Assembly: GCA_007118495.1 (NCBI GenBank)
Contig: SKRM01000024.1
Location: 1 to 64,000, forward strand
Direction of reading: 5' to 3'
DNA length: 64,000 nucleotides
From: Bacteroidales bacterium
GTDB taxonomy: Bacteria; Bacteroidota; Bacteroidia; Bacteroidales; UBA7960
Below the pieces are notes generated by a model. That model ran no database searches. It was not told the origin of the DNA and was given only the letters and a program-made list of their open reading frames with translations. Of the stretch, positions 43,946 to 51,609 are shown in pieces. The stretch's first letter is position 1. Every line of letters begins with the position of its first letter. Both the position numbers and the translations under genes were made by a program.

Positions 43946-45400
43946 TTACCTGTTAAGGCGATGTACCTCAATTTGTGGTTTACCCCACATAAGGAATATG
44001 GCCTGGGCGATTTCTGTGTTCTGCAGAAACCTTCCGCGGACTGGGTCTTTCTCATCTGCAAACAAAGAAAATATTTCAACCCCGGGGCCCTTGGCGTAAA
44101 AGGGAACCAGCATATTGGTATGGGTATCAAAGTTCCATTGAACCTGGGGTAATTCACCCTGCCCCATATTGACTACGGCGTCATTAACCGGATTGGGGTG
44201 ATTTGGGCCTGTCAGGTAACCACATTCGTGATCGCTGGTCACAATGATCAGGGTTTCATCCCATGAACTATGAGTTTCAACCCACTCAATGGCAGCAACA
44301 ACACTATTGTTAAAATCAATCTGCTCTTCAATGGTTCTGACAATGTCATTATCATGGCTGGCCCAATCAATGGCTCCACCCTCTATCATCACAAAAAAGC
44401 CCTGATCATTTTGCCCCAACACATTTAGTGAAGCCCTGGTAAGTTCTTCGAGGGTGGGCACATTATCATTCAGGGGGGTACTGAATGGCATGGGTTCTCC
44501 TTCGCCATAGCTGCGGCCCTGATGAAGTGTAGAATAAGCCTTGGGAATACCCAGTACGCGCTTTGGTGTGGGGCCGCTGGCCAAAGAAACAAAATCTGCC
44601 CTGTCCTGAATAAAAGTCCATGGATCATGCTCACCATCACCATCCACATCCTGTACATAGAGAATATGATCTCCATCGGTAAAGCTGACACGCCCATCAT
44701 TGGCCATAAGCTGTCCCCATATTTCACGACCTCCAACATAGCGGGCTGACATTTCTTCAGCTTGTCCGTCATTGTTATAGTCGGGGTGTCCCGGTGCCAT
44801 AATCAAATCGAGCTGCGTACTAAATAATAAATATTTTCCCAGTTCTACATAATTTTGGCGGCTGTGGTTATGTGCTGCAAAACCTGCCGGTGTTGCATGG
44901 CTTAAAGGGACACTGCTGACAATCCCAATTGATTTACCCCTGGCCTTGGCTGCCTGGCTAATATGGGTCAGTGTATCACCACCCAGGGCAATGCCTATTG
45001 ATCCGTCAAAAACTTTACTTCCGGTAGAAAGAGCTGTTGCAGCTGCTCCACTATCTGTATAATCACGCATAAGATAATCAGGATCTTCCCACGCTGTCCG
45101 TGGGGCATACCCATTCAGGTAGGTGGTATCACCATCTCTGAATCGGGCAGCACTATATGTGGCCTGGCCAAGGTGCAACCAGTCACTTTGCTCGTAAGGC
45201 TGCACCCCGTCTTGCCCATATTGATAATAATTTGCTGCCAGAACGTGGTTGTATCCCATCCCATCACCTACAAAAAAGATGATGTTTTTCGGATAAGGCA
45301 TGGTTTCAGCTGTCTCCTGGCCAGTGTGTGTCTGACAGGAGAAGAGCGCAAAAAATAAAAATGCGAATAGTGCAAGCTTAAGGTGTCTCTTCGGTTTCAT
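43946..45400 (-). CDS. Alkaline phosphatase, lipoprotein form
   Basis: The 484-residue protein has a lipobox (LFSC, Cys22). The metal-binding Asp is in FVGDGMG (~46) and the phospho-serine in YTDSGAAATA (Ser117). VTSDHECGYLTG near residue 390 and a final HTNMLVPFYAKG metal site complete the PhoA-type active site. It releases phosphate from organic esters at the outer membrane or periplasm. Its promoter box is at 45439-45446. Convergent with sppA. Confidence 0.95.
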   Translation of the reverse strand: MKPKRHLKLALFAFLFFALFSCQTHTGQETAETMPYPKNIIFFVGDGMGYNHVLAANYYQYGQDGVQPYEQSDWLHLGQATYSAARFRDGDTTYLNGYAPRTAWEDPDYLMRDYTDSGAAATALSTGSKVFDGSIGIALGGDTLTHISQAAKARGKSIGIVSSVPLSHATPAGFAAHNHSRQNYVELGKYLLFSTQLDLIMAPGHPDYNNDGQAEEMSARYVGGREIWGQLMANDGRVSFTDGDHILYVQDVDGDGEHDPWTFIQDRADFVSLASGPTPKRVLGIPKAYSTLHQGRSYGEGEPMPFSTPLNDNVPTLEELTRASLNVLGQNDQGFFVMIEGGAIDWASHDNDIVRTIEEQIDFNNSVVAAIEWVETHSSWDETLIIVTSDHECGYLTGPNHPNPVNDAVVNMGQGELPQVQWNFDTHTNMLVPFYAKGPGVEIFSLFADEKDPVRGRFLQNTEIAQAIFLMWGKPQIEVHRLNR

Positions 45401-45438
45401 ATGATTTAATTAAATGTGTCCGGATAAAAATTCGCATA

Positions 45439-45446
45439 CAAAGGTA
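45439..45446 (-). promoter_or_regulatory. Candidate promoter for alkaline phosphatase
   Basis: On the minus strand TACCTTTG matches TAnnTTTG, 38 nt ahead of the start codon. No -33 motif at the expected spacing; no Pho-box-like repeat seen. Confidence 0.6.
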
Positions 45447-45503
45447 TGAATATACAAATATGTAACCACCTCCTGGTCGACTTGTTCAAGACCACACTGC
45501 TAT

Positions 45504-46565
45504 TTATCCTGCAAGAAACTTAACAGCCGATGCTTTAAATGCAACCCAGATATGCTCGCCAGGTTTTAATTGAAGTTTATCATATGATTGCCTGCTAATA
45601 GAAACAACAAACTCAATACCTGTATCCACGACCAGTTCCATACCCGAGCCTGCCAGGTAAGCTTCACTGATAAGCCCGGAGAATAGGTTTATGGCTGAAG
45701 TATCAATTGGTTGCCGTGATACAAATATGTCTTCTTGGGGGATCAGCAAAAAACCATCCTGGGGATGATGGTCGCCCAGAAAAGAAATTCGATTCTTTTT
45801 TGCAACAATTGCTTCCCTGACGCCAGTTCCGGGTTTTGCCTGTAGCACCTGGCAAGGGAAAAGGTTTTTGATTCCACTAAAACGGGCGACAAATTCCGTT
45901 GCGGGATGCCTGAAAACTTCGTCGGGAGTACCGCATTGTATAAGCCTTCCGTTTTCAACAATTGCAACTTTCGTTGCCAGGGTAGCAGCCTCCATAAAAT
46001 CATGCGTTACATGAATAACCGTCTTTCCGCTTTTATGGATGCGGCGAAGCAACGACCTGAGTCCGGCCTTCAGCTTTACATCCAAATTAGACAACGGTTC
46101 ATCCAATAACAGAATTTTCGGATCAGAGGCCAATGTCCTTGCTAGAGCAACCCTCTGAGCCTCCCCACCTGACAATGTGCCCGGAGAACGGTCAAGCAAA
46201 TGAAGCACACCTGTTTCGCCAGCCAATTCACTAACCCGCTCTCTTACACCTTGCCGGCCAAGGTTTTTACTTTTGAGCGGATACGCTATGTTTTCAAAGA
46301 CACTCATGTGGGGAAATAGTGAAAGATCTTGATAAACCAAGCCCATACCCCTATTCTGGATTTTGTCATCAGTGACATCCCTTTTCTCCAGATAGATTCT
46401 CCCTGTTTGTGGTTTGACAAGTCCGGCCAATACCTCAAGCAAAACGGTTTTTCCTGCGCCCGACATCCCAAGGAGAGCCAGATAATCACTCTTTTCCAGC
46501 TCAAGGCTGATATCTTCGAGTGCAAATGACTCAAAGCGAACACTTATGTTTTCAATGCTGATCAT
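45504..46565 (-). CDS. Molybdate/tungstate-type ABC importer ATPase
   Basis: The 353-residue protein has Walker A GMSGAGKT, signature LSGGEAQRVALAR, Walker B LLLDEPLSNLD and the H-loop VTHDFMEAATLA. A C-terminal TOBE domain (~240-350, with the oxyanion-binding-like motifs INLFSGLISEAYLAG) follows. This is the ModC/WtpC architecture. The gene overlaps the permease by 4 nt (ATGA at 46562). No binding-protein gene (ModA/WtpA) lies in the window. Context with molybdopterin genes supports molybdate or tungstate, but the TOBE ATPase family also serves sulfate and polyamines. Confidence 0.88.
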   Translation of the reverse strand: MISIENISVRFESFALEDISLELEKSDYLALLGMSGAGKTVLLEVLAGLVKPQTGRIYLEKRDVTDDKIQNRGMGLVYQDLSLFPHMSVFENIAYPLKSKNLGRQGVRERVSELAGETGVLHLLDRSPGTLSGGEAQRVALARTLASDPKILLLDEPLSNLDVKLKAGLRSLLRRIHKSGKTVIHVTHDFMEAATLATKVAIVENGRLIQCGTPDEVFRHPATEFVARFSGIKNLFPCQVLQAKPGTGVREAIVAKKNRISFLGDHHPQDGFLLIPQEDIFVSRQPIDTSAINLFSGLISEAYLAGSGMELVVDTGIEFVVSISRQSYDKLQLKPGEHIWVAFKASAVKFLAG

Positions 46566-47350
46566 ACTCTGTTTCCCTTTTTTTCAGCAGACAACAACCT
46601 CATGGCTACAAACACAGCAAGGCAAACTACCACAAAAACAGCAGCTACGGGTCGTGCATAAGATAAGCCGAATGAAGTAAATCTTTCCCAAATTAAAACT
46701 GGAGCAACCATGGGGTGGTAAGCAATAATGACCACAGCACCAAACTCACTTAAACCCCGGGCCCACATCATGGTTAAACCAGTGAGTATGTGGCGCCTGG
46801 CCAGCGGCAGAGAAACAGTGAAAAACACCCTGAAGGGTGAAGCGCCCAGGTTTAATGCGGCCTTTTCAAGTCTTTCGGGGACAGCTTCAAATCCGTCTCT
46901 GGCTGCATTAATTAAAAAAGGTATACTTACAAAAGCCATGGCCACCACAATTCCTGCCACCCCACCGACAAACTGTATACCAACAGCTTCTCCGGCTTGT
47001 CCAATAAAAGAACCCCTGCTTACAATTCCAAGAATTGCTATGCCGGCTGCAGAATGGGGGATTACCACCGGCAGGTCAATAACCCCATTAACCAAGCCTT
47101 TGCCCGGAAAACTTTTACGCGCCAGAAAATAGGAGAACGGAATGGCTGCTATACCAAAGATAATGACCCCGGCAAGCGAGCTGAACAAGGTAAGGCGGAT
47201 GCTCTGCATTACCTGTTTGTCAGCCAATGTTTCAGTATACTCATCTACTGAAGTGTTCAGAAACATACCAAGAAGGGGAGCAATAATAAATAACAGGACA
47301 AACCCACTGAAAAAAAGAAATACGATACGGATTTTCCAGCTTTTTAGCAT
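46562..47350 (-). CDS. Molybdate/tungstate-type ABC importer permease
   Basis: The 262-residue membrane protein has about six helices and the EAA loop (EAALNLGASPFRVFF), where the ATPase docks. The DLPVVIPHSAAGIA segment is typical of ModB/WtpB/CysT permeases. It overlaps the ATPase gene by 4 nt and is transcribed away from the moeB-like gene. A promoter box (47376-47383) and a palindrome (47384-47399) lie just in front. Confidence 0.9.
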   Translation of the reverse strand: MLKSWKIRIVFLFFSGFVLLFIIAPLLGMFLNTSVDEYTETLADKQVMQSIRLTLFSSLAGVIIFGIAAIPFSYFLARKSFPGKGLVNGVIDLPVVIPHSAAGIAILGIVSRGSFIGQAGEAVGIQFVGGVAGIVVAMAFVSIPFLINAARDGFEAVPERLEKAALNLGASPFRVFFTVSLPLARRHILTGLTMMWARGLSEFGAVVIIAYHPMVAPVLIWERFTSFGLSYARPVAAVFVVVCLAVFVAMRLLSAEKKGNRV

Positions 47351-47375
47351 AGTTGCTTCACCTTTACCTGCACAA

Positions 47376-47383
47376 CAAATTTA
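47376..47383 (-). promoter_or_regulatory. Candidate promoter for Mo/W transporter genes
   Basis: On the minus strand TAAATTTG matches TAnnTTTG, 26 nt from the start codon at 47350. A 16-nt inverted repeat abuts it on the upstream side. Confidence 0.6.
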
Positions 47384-47399
47384 CATGAATTTTTTCATG
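47384..47399. promoter_or_regulatory. Inverted repeat CATGAA-N4-TTCATG next to the transporter promoter; possible operator
   Basis: A perfect six-base palindrome arm pair (CATGAA at 47384-47389, TTCATG at 47394-47399) around TTTT lies exactly between the -7 box and the -33 position. This is where a repressor that senses molybdate or tungstate would block RNA polymerase. The sequence is AT-rich, so chance is possible. No ModE-like gene is in the window. Confidence 0.4.
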
Positions 47400-47452
47400 C
47401 GAAACGAAAGTCTGGTATGCCTCCGGCAGTTTCATTATCAAATCATAACTGT

Positions 47453-47460
47453 GATTTTTG
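47453..47460 (+). promoter_or_regulatory. Candidate promoter for molybdopterin operon
   Basis: GATTTTTG differs from TAnnTTTG by one base and is followed by TACCTTCGCA, a common sequence around the -7 box and start point in this phylum. It lies 31 nt before ATG 47491. Confidence 0.45.
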
Positions 47461-47490
47461 TACCTTCGCAATCTGAAACAACAGATAATA

Positions 47491-48180
47491 ATGGACTTAA
47501 AAGACCGCTACAAAAGGAATGAGAACATGCTCAGTCCGGATGAAAATAAGCGTTTGCGCAGCTTTAGGGTCGCAGTTGTGGGGTGCGGAGGCCTGGGCGG
47601 ACATATTATTGAGATGCTGGCGCGCCTTGGGGTTGGTCATCTGACCTGTATCGATGCCGACGTATTTGAGGTTACAAACCTGAACCGACAGCTGCTTTCA
47701 ACCCCAGACAACCTTGGACAGCCAAAATCTGCTGTGGCTGAAAAACGGGTAAAGCTCATTAACCCGGAGGTGAAGGTGAAAGTTCACCAAACCATGCTGG
47801 GTGCTGAAAACGCCTTGAAGTTGTTGCAAGACCATGATTTGGTTTGCGACGCCCTCGACAACATCGAAAGCCGCCGGGTGGTTGAGAAGTGTGCTTCAGA
47901 ATTGGGTATCCCCATGGTGTTTGGAGCCATCGCCGGGTGGTATGCCCATGTGGGAGTAATTTTGCCTGGGCAGTCGTTGCTGGATAAGATTTATCCTGAC
48001 GATCTCAACAAGGGAGCGGAGACGCATCTGGGAAATCCCTCATTTACTCCAGCCCTTGCCGCATCTCTTCAGGTGGCCGAAATCGTCAAGGTATTGTTGG
48101 ACAAAGAAGGGGTGTTGTCTAATAAGCTATTAATGATCAACACATTGAATCACGATTATCAGATTATTGATTTCAACTGA
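47491..48180 (+). CDS. HesA/MoeB/ThiF family adenylyltransferase
   Basis: The 229-residue protein has the nucleotide-binding GCGGLGG motif, the adenylation residues DVFEVTNLNRQLL and the K-x-VAEKRV helix of the E1-like family. No CxxC zinc pair is visible, so it differs from the longer MoeB/ThiF with rhodanese domain. In this operon it probably adenylates MoaD or a sulfur carrier (inference). A longer frame to 47458 exists; ATG 47491 fits the promoter. Confidence 0.88.
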   Translation: MDLKDRYKRNENMLSPDENKRLRSFRVAVVGCGGLGGHIIEMLARLGVGHLTCIDADVFEVTNLNRQLLSTPDNLGQPKSAVAEKRVKLINPEVKVKVHQTMLGAENALKLLQDHDLVCDALDNIESRRVVEKCASELGIPMVFGAIAGWYAHVGVILPGQSLLDKIYPDDLNKGAETHLGNPSFTPALAASLQVAEIVKVLLDKEGVLSNKLLMINTLNHDYQIIDFN

Positions 48181-48230
48181 AGCCCTGGTCAACAACACCC
48201 ACGGCTATATATGCATAACTGCTGTTAAAT

Positions 48231-49406
48231 ATGGTAAGTTTTAAAGAAGCACTGGACATTATTCTGGGCAACGCCCGAACCTTGGGAAAGGAACAGGTGG
48301 AAGCGTCCATGGCACTTAACAGGATCTTGGCTGAGGATGTATTTTCAGATGTGGATATGCCACCCTTCAATAAAGCTGCCATGGACGGATATGCCTGCAA
48401 ACACGAAGATATTCAGTCAGCGTTAAAGATTATTGAAATACTTGCTGCAGGTGATGTGCCATCAAAGACAATTAACAGGGGTCAGTGCAGTAAGATCATG
48501 ACCGGAGCCATGGTGCCGGAAGGAGCAGATACAGTGATTATGATCGAGCACACAAGCCATACTGCCGATGGTAAAGTGCGATTTACCGCAGAAAAAACAG
48601 CTCCTAATATCGCCTTGAAAGGAGAAGACGTCAGGTCGGGTGATCTGATTTGCAAAAAGGGAACACAGCTGCTTGCCCAGCATATGGCTATGCTGGCAGC
48701 CGTGGGCTGCACCAATCCATGGGTGTACAAACAGCCATACGTAGCCATTTTGTCAACCGGTGACGAGCTTGTGGAGCCCTCTGCCAAACCAGAAAAAGGG
48801 AAGATTCGCAACACCAACGGGCCCCAATTGGTCTGTCAGGTTCAGGCAGCCAACTGCATGCCAAACTATATGGGCATAGTTCCTGACGATCAGGATGCCA
48901 CCAATGCAGCCATTGCAAAAGCCCTGGCTGAGCATGATGTGGTTATCCTGAGCGGAGGTGTATCCATGGGCGATTTTGACTTTGTACCTGACATCCTGAA
49001 AAAGAATGGCGTATCACTTATGTTCCAAAAAGTAGCAGTTAAGCCGGGCAGACCTACCGTTTTTGGAAAAACCGCATCAAGTTTCGTTTTTGGGTTGCCG
49101 GGAAACCCTGTGTCGTCTTTTATTAATTTTGAAACATTTGTCAAGCCCTTGCTGTTTCAAATGATGGGAGCTACTTACAAGCCTCTTGAGGTGCAAATGC
49201 CCCTTGCTGAAAACTATTTTAGAAAAAAAACAGACCGTTTGGAGTTTCTGCCTGTAACCATCAACGATTTGGGGCAGGTTACACCTGTAAGCTATCATGG
49301 CTCAGCCCATATACATGCCCTCAGCCAGGCTCGCGGACTAATGACGATCCCTGAAGGGGTCAGTGAATTGAAAAAAGGAACAAACGTACATGTTAGACCG
49401 CTATAA
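48231..49406 (+). CDS. moeA: Molybdopterin molybdenumtransferase MoeA
   Basis: The 391-residue protein has the MoeA landmarks PPFNKAAMDGYA, KIMTGAMVPEGADTVI, the LSTGDELVEP segment and the GGVSMGDFDFV MPT-binding motif, then the GLPGNPVSSF loop and a C-terminal domain IV. It inserts molybdate (or tungstate) into the adenylylated pterin. It follows the HesA-like gene by 50 nt and overlaps moaA by 17 nt. Confidence 0.95.
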   Translation: MVSFKEALDIILGNARTLGKEQVEASMALNRILAEDVFSDVDMPPFNKAAMDGYACKHEDIQSALKIIEILAAGDVPSKTINRGQCSKIMTGAMVPEGADTVIMIEHTSHTADGKVRFTAEKTAPNIALKGEDVRSGDLICKKGTQLLAQHMAMLAAVGCTNPWVYKQPYVAILSTGDELVEPSAKPEKGKIRNTNGPQLVCQVQAANCMPNYMGIVPDDQDATNAAIAKALAEHDVVILSGGVSMGDFDFVPDILKKNGVSLMFQKVAVKPGRPTVFGKTASSFVFGLPGNPVSSFINFETFVKPLLFQMMGATYKPLEVQMPLAENYFRKKTDRLEFLPVTINDLGQVTPVSYHGSAHIHALSQARGLMTIPEGVSELKKGTNVHVRPL

Positions 49407-50190
49407 CAGAGAAATAAACTACCTGCGTATTTCGGTAACAGACCGCTGTAACCTCAGGTGTCATTATTGCATGCCCGAAAATGACCCATGTTTGCTTCGG
49501 CATGAAGACATCATGAGGTTTGAGGAGATAAGAGAAGTTGTTGGAGTGGCTGTATCCATGGGTGTTGATAAGATAAGGCTTACAGGCGGAGAGCCTTTGG
49601 TAAGAAAAGACATTGTCGATCTTGTTTCTATGATTGCATCAATATCTGGTGTTAAAGACCTGGCCATGACAACCAATGGGGTATTGCTGTCGAACTATGC
49701 GGCATCACTTGCCAAAGCCGGACTGCACAGGGTTAACATCAGCCTGGATACAATTGATCCGGTCAAATTTCGAAGCCTGACACGTGGAGGAGACATTCAG
49801 AAGGTGTTTAAAGGAATCAATGCCGCCAGGCATGCCAGATTGGAACCCATAAAGATCAATTGCGTAATCACTGAAAGCCCGGATGAAGCTGACGCCATGC
49901 AGGTTGGGAGCTTTTGCCGTGCAGAGGGCTTACAGGTCAGGTACATCCCAAAAATGGATTTACAGCTTGGTCATTTCGGTGTTGTTGACGGGGGGTCAGG
50001 TGGCGATTGCGGCAGTTGCAACCGACTCAGGCTGACAAGCGACGGCAAAATTAAGCCCTGTCTTTTCAGTGATATAGCTTATGATATCCGCATCACGGGC
50101 ATAAGGAAGTCACTGGAAATGGCCCTGGGCAACAAACCTGAAAAAGGAACCATAAACCTGAGTAATTGTTTCCATAATATTGGTGGATAA
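49390..50190 (+). CDS. moaA: GTP 3',8-cyclase MoaA, compact form
   Basis: The radical-SAM cluster motif C-x3-C-x2-C is at Cys20, Cys24 and Cys27. GGEPL lies at residues 66-70, the second cluster motif C-x2-C-x13-C at Cys207, Cys210 and Cys224, and the C-terminal GG is present. The protein has only 266 residues, against about 330 for most MoaA. The missing ~50-60 residues lie between the end of the barrel (~190) and the second cluster. All cysteines and the GG tail are kept, so activity is plausible. It overlaps moeA by 17 nt. Confidence 0.9.
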   Translation: MLDRYNREINYLRISVTDRCNLRCHYCMPENDPCLLRHEDIMRFEEIREVVGVAVSMGVDKIRLTGGEPLVRKDIVDLVSMIASISGVKDLAMTTNGVLLSNYAASLAKAGLHRVNISLDTIDPVKFRSLTRGGDIQKVFKGINAARHARLEPIKINCVITESPDEADAMQVGSFCRAEGLQVRYIPKMDLQLGHFGVVDGGSGGDCGSCNRLRLTSDGKIKPCLFSDIAYDIRITGIRKSLEMALGNKPEKGTINLSNCFHNIGG

Positions 50191-50203
50191 AAAAACCTAT
50201 GCT

Positions 50204-50674
50204 ATGCATACATTTTCACATATAGATGACCAGGGCAAAGCACGCATGGTAGATGTGGGAAACAAGCCCATACAGCAACGTTCAGCTTCTGCTGAAGGGT
50301 TCATAAAACTAAGGTCGGAAACGCTGCAGCTGGTTGCTGAAAATAAACTAAAAAAAGGCGATGTGCTTACCGTGGCTGAAATAGCAGGTGTACAAGCTGC
50401 CAAACAAACTTCAAGCCTGATTCCGCTTTGTCATCCTTTACAGATTACCAAAGCAGTTGTTACAACCCAACTGATAAACGAAGAAAAACAAACCGGTGTC
50501 CTGGTAAGGGCCAGCGTGCATTGTAACGGCCAGACCGGGGTAGAAATGGAGGCGCTGACGGCCGTCAGCCTGGCCTTGTTGACCATTTACGATATGTGTA
50601 AAGCCGTGGATAAAAACATGGTAATTGAAAACATCCATTTAACCGCCAAGAAAAAAGAAACCCCATGCAGCTAA
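50204..50674 (+). CDS. moaC: Cyclic pyranopterin monophosphate synthase MoaC
   Basis: The 156-residue protein shows MoaC signatures LIPLCHPLQITK and VEMEALTAVSLALLTIYDMCKA, with the active-site Lys (KAVDK). It converts the MoaA product to cPMP. The frame also starts at TTG 50180 and GTG 50183, but only ATG 50204 gives the family N terminus (THIDEQG-like FSHIDDQGKARMVDV). It overlaps the next gene by 10 nt. Confidence 0.95.
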   Translation: MHTFSHIDDQGKARMVDVGNKPIQQRSASAEGFIKLRSETLQLVAENKLKKGDVLTVAEIAGVQAAKQTSSLIPLCHPLQITKAVVTTQLINEEKQTGVLVRASVHCNGQTGVEMEALTAVSLALLTIYDMCKAVDKNMVIENIHLTAKKKETPCS

Positions 50675-51594
50675 AAGTATTATCGGTTAATATTTCAAAA
50701 GAAAAAGGAACGGTAAAAACCCCGGTTCAAGAAATAACCCTGAATCACCGGGGCGTCATGGATGATGCCCATGCAGGCCCATGGCACAGGCAGGTAAGCA
50801 TGCTGGGAAAAGAAAGCATTGACCGGTTCTCACATCAGGCTGGCCGTCCCATGAAACATGGGGAGTTCGCAGAAAACCTTACAACCGAAGGTATTGAACT
50901 GGTAAAAACCTCTCCGCTCGACAGATTTTCAGGAGAACATATTGAACTTGAAGTTACGCAGATTGGTAAGTCATGCCATGGTTCAGCATGTGCCATCTAC
51001 AGAGAAGTGGGTAACTGTGTGATGCCAAAAGAAGGCATTTTTGCAAGGGTTATCCGTCAGGGGTCAGTCAAATCCGGTGACGTGCTGAAATATAAACCCC
51101 GCATATTCCGGTTCCATGTAGTCACCCTGAGTGACCGGGCCAGCCAGGGTGCGTACAGTGATCGAAGTGGACCACGAATCATTGAAATACTCAATGGGCA
51201 TTTTGCTGACACGCCACGAAAGATTGAAATCACACATGATATCATTCCGGATGATGCTTCAAGCCTCAGTGTACTATTAGAAAAAACAACCTACGATGAT
51301 ATGGATGTGATCATCACCACAGGTGGTACCGGGATTGGCCCGAGGGATATTACAGTTGAAACCGTAAAACCCATGCTTGATAAGGAAATACCAGGCATCA
51401 TGGAGCTGATCCGCGTCAAATATGGTCAGGAAAAGCCCAATGCACTATTAAGCAGGGGTGTTGCAGGTTTGATCGGTGGCAGCCTTATTTATACACTTCC
51501 GGGAAGTGTCAAGGCCGTGAACGAGTATATGAACGAAATTCTGAAAACCCTTGAACACCTCATATACATGCGCCACGGCCTGGACGTACACTAG
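50665..51594 (+). CDS. Fusion of MOSC domain and MoaB/MogA-like domain
   Basis: Residues 1-145 are a MOSC domain with its conserved Cys in GNCVMPKEGIFARV. Residues ~148-309 are a MoaB/Mog domain with VVTLSDRASQGAYSDRSG, VIITTGGTGIGPRD and the final LPGSVKAVNEY. The second domain adenylylates molybdopterin. MOSC domains handle sulfur or metal in cofactor transfer. Joining them suggests direct hand-over during cofactor maturation. It is the last gene of the operon; MoaD, MoaE and MobA are not in the window. Confidence 0.92.
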   Translation: MQLKVLSVNISKEKGTVKTPVQEITLNHRGVMDDAHAGPWHRQVSMLGKESIDRFSHQAGRPMKHGEFAENLTTEGIELVKTSPLDRFSGEHIELEVTQIGKSCHGSACAIYREVGNCVMPKEGIFARVIRQGSVKSGDVLKYKPRIFRFHVVTLSDRASQGAYSDRSGPRIIEILNGHFADTPRKIEITHDIIPDDASSLSVLLEKTTYDDMDVIITTGGTGIGPRDITVETVKPMLDKEIPGIMELIRVKYGQEKPNALLSRGVAGLIGGSLIYTLPGSVKAVNEYMNEILKTLEHLIYMRHGLDVH

Positions 51595-51609
51595 CAGTAA
51601 TCTGGCTTT

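Noticed and set aside
50180-50203. MoaC start at TTG/GTG that overlaps moaA
   Set aside because: The family N terminus begins at ATG 50204, after the moaA stop.
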